Below, in pieces: positions 48,090-58,670 of a DNA stretch of 64,000 nucleotides. This stretch comes from Tubiluchus corallicola (taxonomy: Eukaryota; Priapulida; Priapulimorpha; Priapulimorphida; Tubiluchidae): the NCBI GenBank assembly GCA_030141605.1, contig JAQGDQ010000083.1, positions 124,001 to 188,000 of the forward strand. Reading direction: 5' to 3'. Numbering within the stretch: position 1 is the first letter of the stretch; each line of letters opens with the position of its first letter. Under the pieces are notes generated by a model. The model had not been told where the DNA came from and did not search any database. It saw only the letters and a program-made list of their open reading frames with translations. A program made the position numbers and the translations under genes.

Positions 48090-48674
48090 TTAAAGCAAAA
48101 CCGGACCCAATGTTAAACTGTAAGTCAAAACAATAACATACTATTTTTTTTCAAAAATGACTTACGCGAAAGAATTATTACCACACAAACACAATTTCGC
48201 GTTGGCGCCACCAGCTTTTCGCTGTTACATACATTTCGCCATTCGCTAGTTGGACGGGCACTAGCGCCTGCATTTCGGAAAGAGTTGCAGAAAAAACAGG
48301 TGCTGTGCCTCTCAGTTCGGATGTGCTAATTTGTGACGAAATCTACACGTTCGACAGCTCTTGCGTGTGTACAGCGGTAAATTTGAAATTTGAATTTTTA
48401 TCTTAAAACTTGCCGAGTTTTACTACAACACACTGAATCTCTTACAGTAGCACTGTACTTCAATTTTCGCTTTCGGAAGCATGCGCTCAGCGAATGTTTT
48501 TGATGTTAAAAATTATGTTAGATGTTGATGTCATCACTTGTTAGGCTCGCCCGCCGTTAATTAAGATTTTAATATATTATTTATCAGAAATGCTTTTGCA
48601 CCTGTTAAAAAGTATACTACTTGCCGTACTTGAAAATGGGGTAGTATATGAAAAATCATCCTGTTTCCCTTTAA
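48090..48674 (+). mobile_element. MITE family A, copy 3
   Basis: Starts TTAAAGCAAAACCGGACCCA and ends CATCCTGTTTCCCTTTAA; 585 bp, closest to copy 1 (both have TAGCACTGTACTTCAATTTT then CGCTTT). Complete and TTAA-bounded. Confidence 0.82.
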
Positions 48675-49082
48675 GCCTGCAACTTGTACGTTGTAGCTTC
48701 CTATTCAGTCTGTGCAAAGAAGATAACCTGTAGTACAAGATTACGTTACGGCTTTTGTATTGCAATATCAACTTTCAATTTGCTAGGAAGGTCACGCTAA
48801 GTGTGCACAATGGACAATAGTAATTCACCGCCAGCTGAAAAGCCAAACTCAACAAAACTGCATGTAATGTCTAACGTATGTGGCAAACGACCAATGACTT
48901 CTTTGCTCCCTTTTTCTTCTCATGCATATGCGATTTTTTTTCATCGCGCGCATCAGGGCGGCTGACCTAACAACTCTTGCATTAAACTGAGCTTTTTTGA
49001 CAGATCTAATATTTATGTAAAATATGTTTTGCGTCCTCCTATCCGTGCATTATATTTATGTCAACTCATTCTGTGTTTATAT

Positions 49083-49112
49083 TCTGTCTGTTTGTCTGTC
49101 TGTCTGTCTGTT

Positions 49113-49157
<45 letters not shown>

Positions 49158-49180
49158 GAATGTCTGTCTGTCTGAATGTC
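49083..49180. repeat. (TCTG)n microsatellite
   Basis: TCTG units with a few TTTG and AATG variants; the Cys/Val/Leu/Ser frame is a by-product. Confidence 0.93.
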
Positions 49181-49464
49181 TCAACGTCCTGACGTTCTTT
49201 GTGGCAGCTTTATGCTGCTAATCATAGTAATTAACTCAACTGCTTAAAAAGGACATTTGGCTATTGCCAGTTCAAACCCTTTTATGTAAGAATTTATATT
49301 GCCAGCATATCTCGATAATAGACTGTCACCAGCCTGAAAAAAGGATTTTTGTTTTTGGCCGACTAAAACGTTTCTAAACCTCTTTAAGAGTTTACACTAC
49401 TAGCAGAACTAACCTAGCCCTACTATACATTGGCAATTTGGCTGGCATATTAATGGCAGTCCGA

Positions 49465-49570
49465 CAAAATGATGATGATGATAAGTCTTTATTAGCCTTT
49501 TTTGCAGGCAAAAATTTCTGTACAACTATTAAAAAATTTTACATAGATACTAGAGTGAATTCTACAATAT
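49465..49570 (-). mobile_element. Probable LINE 3' end with (ATC)n tail
   Basis: On the minus strand the sequence reads through GCAAAAAAGGCTAATAAAGA to TTATCATCATCATC: a poly(A)-like signal then a trinucleotide tail, as in CR1/L2-type elements. Only the 3' tip is recognisable. Confidence 0.55.
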
Positions 49571-50312
49571 TACATGTTACGCATTCTGTAATTAGCTTTT
49601 CTAATTTGTGCGTGTAACCTTATTTACAGCGATGTTAAACAAGGAGTATTAAAGTGAGCGCTAAAATCAAGGTTATTAATGAAGCAAGCCGACAAAGAAT
49701 GCGTGTAGAATCTAAAAAAACATAATTTTGAGATTAGCTTGACCTTTGATTGCCCCGAGTTACACAGTTACTGTTACTGCAGAGATTGCGCGCACTGTTT
49801 GCCACCCCTGCATACTTCGCAGTAATTAACACGCAACACACGAGGAACTGCTCTAATGGTAAGGTTATATGAAGCCAATCTCGAACTTAACTGCTACCAC
49901 GTGAGTTTCGTTTTGCTCTCTGAGCGCAAAGGACGTAACGACGCAAAAATTGACAGGTTTCATCGCGCCGACGTGTAAAGTATAGACCGCCGACATCTCG
50001 GCGTTTTAACACCGGTTTTTAGGGTTTATCGCTGTGAAGTGCGGCTAGAAGTGATTTGTTATTTGTTCTCGAAAGTCGAAAATCGAAAAATGTTTGTCGT
50101 AAAGTCAAGTTGCTCGAAATGAGATGAACTGTCAAATAATTGACGCTTTTTTCCACATTTTGAGAAGCTTTTTGCGTCTTGATTAAGCTTTATCGCTAGA
50201 TGCAAAGTGAGTATACTTCGTAGTGGAATTAATTAACTCAATTTTGATATTGTATCACCACTATCACCACTGAGCAGCCTGTGACTAGTTCTTTACTACC
50301 TAAATTTTACCT
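49571..50312. other. Intergenic, no gene recognised
   Basis: The part near 49960-50010 is somewhat CpG-richer than its surroundings, with no gene attached that I can see. Confidence 0.3.
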
Positions 50313-50709
50313 GTCTCTAGTTAGACGGGCACCAGCGCCTGCATCTCGAAAACGTGTTGCAGAAAAAAAACAGGTGCTGTCCCTTTCAGTCCAGAGTTGT
50401 TCAGTTGTGACATAGTGCACACATGCGAAAGCTCATGCATGAGAACAGATGTAAACTTGAAATTTGAATTTTAAACTTAAATCACATTGATTATTGTACA
50501 GTAGCAGTGTACTTCAATTTTTTTTTACGAATACGTGCAGTACGCTTGTGGATGTCATTATTATTTGGGCTCACCAGCCGTTAATTACGTTTTTAGCTTA
50601 TTATTTCATTATCAGAAACGCCTTGGCGTGATTATAAGCGTTAAAATGTATCTTTTTCCCGAACTTCAAAATTGGGGAGGATATGAAAAATCATCCTTTT
50701 TGCCTTTAA
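50313..50709 (+). mobile_element. MITE family A, copy 4 (5'-truncated)
   Basis: Begins inside the element at the CTAGTTAGACGGGCACCAGC block and runs to CATCCTTTTTGCCTTTAA with TTAA at 50706-50709. The first ~170 bp are missing; upstream sequence is unrelated. Confidence 0.78.
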
Positions 50710-51821
50710 AAGAACGAAGCAGTGAACGCTCTATCATATGTTTAATACGTTTGTACATTTGTAATCAACTGTGAATAATCTTGGTTTTTTTTTCTGTGTT
50801 TAAATTTCGTTATTCGTCTCACTGGATATTAGCGAGTCTTTAATTGTAATTATAGATTCTTGAGAAACTGAAGTAATTTATTTGTCACTTTTGTATGTAG
50901 AACAAAGCGATAACGTCGAATTAATCCTTTATTACAAAGATGGATAGTTTATTACGTATTGTAACCAACTAAAATTGACCATAAAATTGATATTTATAAA
51001 ATCGTGAAATAACATTATGTAACGCATCTATTGGATGGACTACAATTTTTTCTTAATATTTTAAGCTACCTGATTATTTTTGCTGAACCATATTATGCAG
51101 AACTTTAGTACAAGAAAGCTAACACTACATTATGGAAAATGTTTTTTCTTATTCACGCGTAGGCCTGTTATGTACTGCAGCCCAAACGTTAATGGACGCT
51201 AAATAATGTAGTGTCTAAATTATTTGCTATAACAATTGCTCGATAAACAAACACACCTTGACAGCGCGTGTATGTGTGAGCAGATATCTGTGTTGTCATA
51301 TGCGCAAAAGCAGAGCTAAAATGTTGTGACTTAGTGCATTGCACAGATAATCTGTGACATTTTGTAGTGTTTTGTTGGTGACTTTTCCCGAAGTCAGCAA
51401 TAATTTTAAAGCACAAGTCACTTGCTTAGAACGATATGCAGCCAGCTGATCTAAAACGGAAAATTTTCTTTAAAATAATAATTTTATATACGAGCGTATC
51501 GTTCTTACAAATGTTCTCATTTGTATCATTGCTAAATGTTACCAGCTGTTAGAGAAGAGAACAATATAAACCTCCATAAAGAGCCATTTCATCAACCATC
51601 CACTCATTGTACTGGGATACTCATCACACACCGTATATAATTTTAGAATTTCAATCTAGCTGTATATAAGCTACAATTACAGCATTAATGAACCTTAATA
51701 TATATTAGTGCATAACTATTTAGTACAGATTGATATTTTTTTTGAAAATTGTCACAAGTTTCTATATTAACTTGCATGTGTGACAAAGTAGGTGGCCAAA
51801 TTTGAGCTTCCTCAAACTAAA
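50710..51821. other. Intergenic, no gene recognised
   Basis: AT-rich; the frame at 51189-51416 has no domain. Confidence 0.35.
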
Positions 51822-52474
51822 AAAGGGATACCCTTGTGCCCTCCACAATACCGTCCACTTACATAAAGCTTAAAAAATTCGTTTTCAAAATTTATACCAC
51901 TTACGCACTGTCTTTTTGCATGCAGAGTTTGCGTCGGCCTTAACGCTGTATAAAACATGTAAATTGAAACTCCCACGATGACAGTTAGCAGCAGCCATTT
52001 TGACGATAAGTCATTTGAGGCAAGTTTAGATAACACTGAGTAAAATTTGGAAATATAATCTGAGCATTCGTAGCGCACACGTCACTAAGTAAGTAAAATT
52101 TTAATTTACTGTATCTTGTCAATAAGATTAAAAATATGTTTTTTGGTTAGTGAGTGGTGCACCCTGGAGGGTGAGACAGCGACATTTTACCTATTGGTGA
52201 AAACATTTTAAATAATTAAATATTTTCTATTCTAGTTACGTAAGTCATTTAAGCAGGTAAGCGAAATGCTAAGTAACATAGCTTTGCATAGAAAGTTTTT
52301 TGGGACATAGTCTAACATGTACTTTTCTTCCCCTGATTTACGTTGTGCATATATGACATCAGGTAATGAGGACGCGATCGGTACAGTGTCGGGGGGGGGG
52401 GGGGGGGAGTATTTGAAATGAAACAAACAAAAAATCCTTTCAACGGGAGGTACCCCTTTTCTTGTCCTTTAACA
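51822..52474 (+). mobile_element. Dispersed family B, copy 2 (probable MITE)
   Basis: The left end AAAAAAGGGATACCC and the inverse of the right end (AAAAGGGGTACCTCCC) are imperfect inverted repeats. The right end is bounded by TTAA (52469-52472), as in family A. The internal sequence is collinear with copy 1. It contains a ~17-19 nt poly-G run (52391-52408), absent from copy 1. No open frame of note. Confidence 0.7.
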
Positions 52475-52840
52475 TAAATAGCCTGCCGATTCACTGCATC
52501 ACTATACTAAGACAGAGATTCTCAAAATCATATTTCTTGCACTTCGCTTGGTTTCCCCGGTGTCTTCAACTCTGGCTCTTGGCACCACCCCTGTCATATA
52601 TGGCCTTTTCACTATGTTACTGTTACAGTGGCAATTATTAAGACAACTAAATTTACGATGTTTTTTTCAATCAAGTGAAAAAAGAAATCCTTATTCATAC
52701 AAAGACTGTATTCGATTTTAGAGCCTAATGGCGCGTTGTTAAGTGCTGCCAAAAGAAATATGGGTAAATGCGAAATGCTCATTGGATGCAGATAGAGATT
52801 CTTTCTCTCGTACGTATTTGTTTGGCATATTATTATTTTT
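52475..52840. other. Intergenic, no gene recognised
   Basis: No supported feature. Confidence 0.35.
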
Positions 52841-52998
52841 TATTGTCATTATCGTTAGTTATCGTTATTGTTATCGTTATCGTTATCGGTATTGGTATCG
52901 TTATCGTTATTGTTATCGTTATCGTTATTGCTATTGCTATTGCTATTTTGATTGTTATTGTTATTGTTATTGTTATTGTTATCGTTATCGTTATCGTT

Positions 52999-53033
<35 letters not shown>

Positions 53034-53082
53034 TATGGTTATGGTTGTGGTAATCGTTATCGTTATCGTTATCGACATTATA
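52841..53082. repeat. (TTATCG/TTATTG)n hexanucleotide array
   Basis: About 240 bp of TTATCG, TTATTG and ATCGTC units. Three overlapping long frames (Val-Ile, Tyr-Arg, Thr-Ile) are by-products. Confidence 0.94.
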
Positions 53083-53353
53083 CGCGATATACAGAATGTT
53101 AATTCTTTCAAGTTAAGAGCTTCTTCTACTGACTGAGATTTGAAAATTACCGCATCGAGATCTACTTTTTGCTCTGTAGGATAACATTTCAGTACCTTTA
53201 ACATCCACTGAGAGTTAAGAATTAAATAACGTCGCTAATTCTCAATAATTACTTTTAAGCATGGCGTGAACTTATCGCCGGCAGCTTTCTTATTAGAGTC
53301 AGTCCTAGAAATACACATTATTGCCACACCTGGTAATAAAACTACTAAACGTG

Positions 53354-54196
53354 TACAGCGACACCGACAGTGACAGCGACAACAACAAAAACAACAACAG
53401 CTACAGGAACAGGAACAGCAATAGCGGTAACTGCATGTGCAGCAGCAACAACTACGATGACAACAACAACAACAACAACAATAACAGCAACAGCGACAGC
53501 GACAACGACAACGACAACAACAACAGCTACAGGAACAGCAACAGCAATAGCGGCAATGACAACACCAGCAGCAACAACCACAACAACAACGACAACAACA
53601 ACAGCAGCAGCAACAACAACAACAACAGTGACAGCGACAGTGATAACAACAACAACGACAACAACAACAGCTACAGGAATAGCAACAGCAATAGCGGCAA
53701 CGGCAGCAGCAGCAGTGACAACAACAACAACGGCAATGGCGACAATGACAATCACAACAACAACGACAACAACAACAGCAACAACAAAAACAACAACAAC
53801 AACGACAACAACAACAGCAACAACAAAAACAACAACAACAGCTACAGCAATAGCGGCAATGGCAACAGCAGCAGTGACAACAACAACAACGGCAATGACG
53901 AAAATGACAATGACAACGACAACGACAACAACAACAGCAACAACAAAAACAACAACAACAGCTACAGGAATAGCAACAGCAATAGCGGCAACGGCAGTAG
54001 CAGCAACTACAGCAGCAGCAACAGCAACAACAACAACAACAGCAGCAACAACAAAAACAACAAGAGCAGCAGCAACAGCAACAGCAACAACAACAACAAC
54101 AACAGCAACAACAACAACAGCAGCAACAGCAGTAACAGCAACAACAACAACAGCAACAACAGCAACAGTAGTAGCAGCAGCAGCAACAACAACAAT
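53354..54196. repeat. (CAA/CAG)n trinucleotide array, ~840 bp
   Basis: Long imperfect CAA/CAG/GAC/GGC array with internal higher-order blocks: AACAACAGCTACAGGAA(C/T)AGC followed by AACAGCAATAGCGGCAA recurs about six times. All reading frames on both strands stay open for up to ~980 bp because these triplets lack stop codons; Asn-, Thr-, Cys- and Val-rich 'proteins' follow from this. No start context, introns or non-repeat coding sequence supports a gene. Confidence 0.95.
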
Positions 54197-55061
54197 AAAA
54201 AAGGCGCTTCTTTGTACTACTCATTTGCTATTTCTAATTACGAAATGTATAAAATCTTGGGTACGTTTATTGCGATGTCGTTTCATTTGCTACATTAAAA
54301 TTGGCAAAATCTTGCCTTATAATTGCGCAAAACTTGTAAAATTATGCGCTTAATTAACCATGAATTGATGTGCGCGCACTATTTTTACTTTTATACCGTT
54401 TTGTGCGCCATTTAACAAATTCTTCATCAATTACTTTATATGAGCTTGGGCAGGCCTGGGGCAGTTCATTTAGCAGCGGGATCCTCACTTCTCGTTTGTA
54501 TAACGAGAAGAACAAACGTGTTGAACTAAATTTCAAGCTTATTAGTCCCCGCGTAGATGTGCAATTTTCAGTTGCGCAATTAAAAGTTGTGCAGCCGAAA
54601 ATTGTAGCAATTTTACTCGTGCACCAAAATCGCACCCCCAGACAAGCAATTTTAAATTGCGCAACTGGCGCTATGAAGATTGAAGAGGTAGTCAGCGATT
54701 AGTGAAAGGGCGATTTTATAAGCTCTATGACCACTTTTACTGGCTTCATCCGAGTAATTTAGTTATTATCGGATGAGTTCAAATAGTTTTGATGAACTGC
54801 TGCGTAAGCTCGACATCAAGTGGAGAAGCGTTACAGCATTACCTGAGAGAAACGACTCTTATCTTTGGCCTTCTCTTACTATACTGTGGGCATATTTTAC
54901 AATATAATCCATGCAAAATTTAAGCTCAATTGGTGTAGCAGCTGCACCATAATGTGATATGCTACCTTAATAACAAAAACTGCTTAAAAGTGAACGAATG
55001 GAGCCATCTATGCAGTTAAAAGACTCGAAATATTAATACAAATGTTGTTTAGCGATGAAAG
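54197..55061. other. Intergenic; cluster of TTGCGCAA-type motifs
   Basis: From 54320 to 54665 the motif TTGCGCAA or close relatives recurs (about 54323, 54573, 54655, with related TTGTGCAG and TTGCACAT in between). Overlapping frames on both strands (54354-54702) have no recognisable domain. Confidence 0.3.
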
Positions 55062-55171
<110 letters not shown>

Positions 55172-55659
55172 TTTACAAACATAAGCTCAAGTACAATTAA
55201 TAAATGACACAATTAAAAAAACAAGGCATACAGGAACACGTCCCTACAATTACAGGGTTCTTTTTAAGCGCAGTATATTAAAAAATACCATAATTTATGA
55301 CAAACACATCTACATATGTTTCACAGTGCTAATTGAATACACTAATTCTTAGCAAAATAAGTCGTACCTTTTAATTTAGAATCAACTATTGTTGAAATGT
55401 TATGCAGATAGTTAATCAACAGTTTCTTAAGTTTTACATGTCTGCGCGGACCTTAGGGTTTGGATATGTCTGAATATTCGTTACTGTTTTTAGACGGAAG
55501 TTCCTTATTTTTGCCTTATAGGTATAAAATTTGCTGAGTAGGACCCCCAATAAAATCAGTTGCCACATCTAGAAGACAGTAACAACTGCAGCAACAATAG
55601 CTGTGGTAACAACAACAGTTTCAGCAAAAGAAGCAATAGCAAAAAATGTGTCTAGCTCT

Positions 55660-56100
55660 TAAATTATGTCTACAATTTCAACAGGTAGCCTGTTTTCAGA
55701 TTTAAAGTGTTTTGAAAGTATTAAACATTTTTTGCTCGATTGCCCTTTGCATGTTGCTAGTAGAGAGGACCTCAAAGAACGACTAACAAACCTATACCAA
55801 ACAAACACATTACCTTTTAATATAAATAACTTTAACCCACAATTAGAAACTTCAGTTTTTCTTTCAGGTAGTTCACTACTAAGTTATGAACAGAACATCA
55901 TTCTATTTGATCTGGTGCAGCAATATATTGGTTCATCTAACCGTTTTAATTATCATAATTAACAATTGGAATAGTTATGTATATTTTGTGATAGATTTGT
56001 TTTTCCTGTCAAACTGCACTCCTGTAAATTTTGCAGCCTGAAGCAATTTGATCAGCATTTATTTGCTAAAGGCAATTATTTCAAATAAATGTTTACAAAA
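55660..56100 (+). mobile_element. LINE ORF2 C-terminal fragment and 3' UTR
   Basis: The 98-codon frame (55666-55962) reads KCFESIKHFLLDCPLHVASR then EDLKERLTNLY. The pattern C..(E)S..HFLL.CP.....R..L is the cysteine/histidine motif near the C-terminus of LINE ORF2 proteins. The stop is followed by a 3' UTR ending near CAAATAAATGTTTAC. 5'-truncated; a different family from the CR1/L2-like tails at 20653, 21074 and 41215. Confidence 0.7.
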
Positions 56101-56669
56101 AATGTTTTGCAACATAAAACATTGAAAATTAAAGTCACTATAGCTGGAAGTTAACAACAGAATATTATTGGAAACATTAGATTGATTTTAAACCCAGTCA
56201 CGTGGTTAGATCGACTCAAACGTACCACGCCTTCAATTAATTATAATATAATTATTATGCAACGCGTTAAATTTTAATTTTCTCGTACACTTCCGTTCCG
56301 TCACAAAAGACAAGTCTAAAGTGAACTTGTATCCGACCCACTCAAAGCGTCGAGTGTAATTAGACTTTATGACTCATACTCGTTCATCGTTTTAATTATT
56401 TTTTCAGCAATAAAGCGGTATGATTACAAACCAAATCAAAAATACCGTGTTAATTACCATGTTGCGTTCTTTATGATTGCTCTAGTAATCTTGTTATGCC
56501 TCTTTTGAACGGGGATTCTCTAATCAAAGGCAAATGTTTTTAATTCACTCAAAGCAAATCAGAGTAATATAATACAGATGCTGCTGATACGTGTTTTTAG
56601 CTATTAAAAAAGAGAAACGCTAAAACAAAAAACGAAATTTGTGAAAAGAAGAGAAGCAAAAAGAAAAAT
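56101..56669. other. Intergenic, no gene recognised
   Basis: No supported feature. Confidence 0.35.
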
Positions 56670-56825
56670 GATGGTTATGGTGGTGGTGATGATAACGACG
56701 ACGACAACAACAACAACAACAACAACGACGGCGGCGGCATCATGACGATGATGATGATGATAATTATTTTGACGATAACAGTGACCACAACGACCGCAGT
56801 GGCAACGACGATGATTAAGATAATG
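56670..56825. repeat. GAT/GAC/AAC trinucleotide array
   Basis: Mixed GAT, GAC, AAC and GGC triplets. The 133-codon frame at 56742-57143 begins in this array; its later part is hydrophobic and Phe/Leu-rich but matches no family I know. Confidence 0.85.
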
Positions 56826-57635
56826 ATGGTAGTGCGTCAGTTAGTCAGTTATGACAAAAAAAAGTTAATATTGACGGCAACTTATATGTCTGTGTCCCAA
56901 TTTCTCGTTTTTGTGTTTTTTTCATCACCATTTTTTCTTTTTTTAAATTATCTTTTTTGTGTCCACTCATTTGTTAAGTTCACTCTGCACAAGTTTTCTT
57001 ACAATTTCGACTTGTTGTGTCTTCATGTGCTGATGATTTATAAACTTTGTATATTACATATTGTTCTGTATGTACATGTACACATTGGCATTGTAAAATC
57101 TAAAAGTAAATGCGCAATAGTTATCTTTCCGTCTGCGCAGTAGCTGTTGAGATTTTTGTCTTTGACACAGGCGAACTTACATTTGCTTGTCATGTTCAAA
57201 TTCCATTGAGACTCTTATGGTAAGGTTACACGATTGTCAGCAATGCTTCGAATGTCAGAGCTAATAGATAAAGCATGTAAAATGCTAAGCGTTACAGTTT
57301 GATAGATTTCATGATAATGACCAAAAAGCAAGAATGCCCGCTTTAGATTCATCCCGTGTTTCACTAGTCAGTGATTGAACTCAATTACAGATTCTTGAGA
57401 AGCTACTAATGATTAGTATTTTGATGAAAAGTTTTTATTGATTTTACACTGAAGAGGAAAATGGTGTAATCTTGCACGTCTGATACGCTTGGCGGCGCTG
57501 CGTGTGTGGTTTAGATTGTTGAATTTCCAAGAGAAAGTTCTTTTTCCATTTGAAGAACTCGCGTGCAGTGTTGTTTCTGTTGAAAACTTTTACTAGGACA
57601 GGGTTTATTATGTATGATTGTATATCGTTTCGCCA
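56826..57635. other. Intergenic, unassigned hydrophobic frame
   Basis: The + strand frame continuing to 57143 contains FLVFVFFSSPFFLFLNYLFC, a possible membrane segment in a T-rich stretch. No gene is called. The rest is unremarkable. Confidence 0.25.
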
Positions 57636-57860
57636 GTCTACTTTTTTCGCCAGGCGAAAAAGTAATTGGTGAAAAAGTGCACTGGTGAAAAAGTAGACTG
57701 GCGAAAAAGTGCACTGGCGAAAAAGTAGACTGGCGAAAAAGTGCACTGGCGAAAAAGTAGACTGGCGAAAAATTGCACTAGCGAAAAAGTAGACTGGCGA
57801 AAAAGTGCACTGACGAAAAAGTAGACTGGCGAAAAGATAACTGGCGAATTGGGGGATTAC
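57636..57860. repeat. 16 bp minisatellite with alternating units (32 bp period)
   Basis: About a dozen 16 bp units alternate between GGCGAAAAAGTAGACT and GGCGAAAAAGTGCACT. At the left edge, CCAGTCTACTTTTTTCGCC is an inverted copy of the first type, so the array opens with a hairpin. The minus-strand Phe/Ser/Pro frame over it is a by-product. Confidence 0.93.
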
Positions 57861-58399
57861 CATTATGTATAATGTAGAACCAGGTATAATTTCTGTGAAA
57901 GTCACGTGACCTGTCTTGTGATTGGCTAGGTAGAATTGGGGAAGGGATCGATATCAACATTGTTCTTTACCTTTTGCATTGTTGTTGATAGTGAGGTTAG
58001 AGTTTATGACCGTGAAAAATATACTAGGCCCTGTATATATATACAATATATATTGTATATGCAAGAAATATATACAAGAAACGTTATGAGGGTATGTACA
58101 TTACATTATTTATACGTACATAATATAAGATGCATTACACAACTGCTTATGAAAATAAACGATAATGTTAATCGCGATAATGTTAATGTCATTTACCATT
58201 AATAAATATTTTTCCTAGTTTTTATCTAGTAGGAAGCTGTAAAAAATCAAAATTCTTCTTTACGAAGTTCTTTTCTTTTCTTATAGTGACCTGAAGGACC
58301 AGTCTCTTCATTAATCACCAGTGGCTAGCGGCAGCAGTCATACTTCAGTGGACGCTGAACGTTAATTTGCTTTTACTGGCGACCATATTATTCCAAAAC
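57861..58399 (+). other. Upstream region / possible 5' UTR of the GPCR gene
   Basis: No coding sequence. An AT-rich palindromic stretch (TATATACAATATATATTGTATA, about 58037-58060) lies about 340 bp upstream of the GPCR start codon. No promoter element can be assigned. Confidence 0.3.
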
Positions 58400-58670
58400 A
58401 TGTCGAATTCCACCGATATATCGAGAACTAACTTATCCTACAGCACGGAGCTAAAATTGGACCATAACTGGGAAATAGTGTTTCTAACAATGGCGTACGT
58501 GATAGTGTTCATTGTGGGAGTGGTTGGAAACAGTTTTGTGTTAGCTGTGGTGATTCGAAGTCCACACATGTGGAACGTTACCAATCTTTTCATTGCTAAC
58601 CTTGCGGCGGCGGACATATTGGTGTTGCTCTTCTGTTTACCTTTTAATCTAGTCAATAGTTTATTTGCAA
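58400..58670 (+). CDS. Rhodopsin-like (class A) peptide-type GPCR, first coding exon
   Basis: Ninety codons from ATG at 58400 to a strong donor (GTAAGT at 58671), ending in phase 1. The N-terminus (about 29 residues) has two N-glycosylation sequons, NST at 3 and NLS at about 12, and no signal peptide. TM1, around [20 protein letters not shown], holds the family's GN (Asn 1.50). TM2, [20 protein letters not shown], holds LAAAD (Asp 2.50) and the CLPF end typical of neuropeptide receptors of the galanin/allatostatin/NPY/orexin type. The exon stops after TM2 (NLVNSLFA), just before extracellular loop 1; TM3-7 with the DRY and NPxxY motifs must be in later exons, which I could not find before 64000. 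The ligand cannot be inferred. Confidence 0.88.

Noticed and set aside
52743-53204. Val-Ile, Tyr-Arg and Thr-Ile repeats resembling a membrane or silk-like protein
   Set aside because: Hexanucleotide array read in three frames.
53235-54353. Very long open frames (about 325-329 codons) on both strands
   Set aside because: They are Cys-, Asn- or Thr-rich translations of a CAA/CAG triplet array that cannot contain stop codons; no non-repeat domain or splice context.
57444-57905. 153-codon Phe/Ser/Pro repeat protein
   Set aside because: Minus-strand reading of the 16 bp minisatellite; flanks unrelated.
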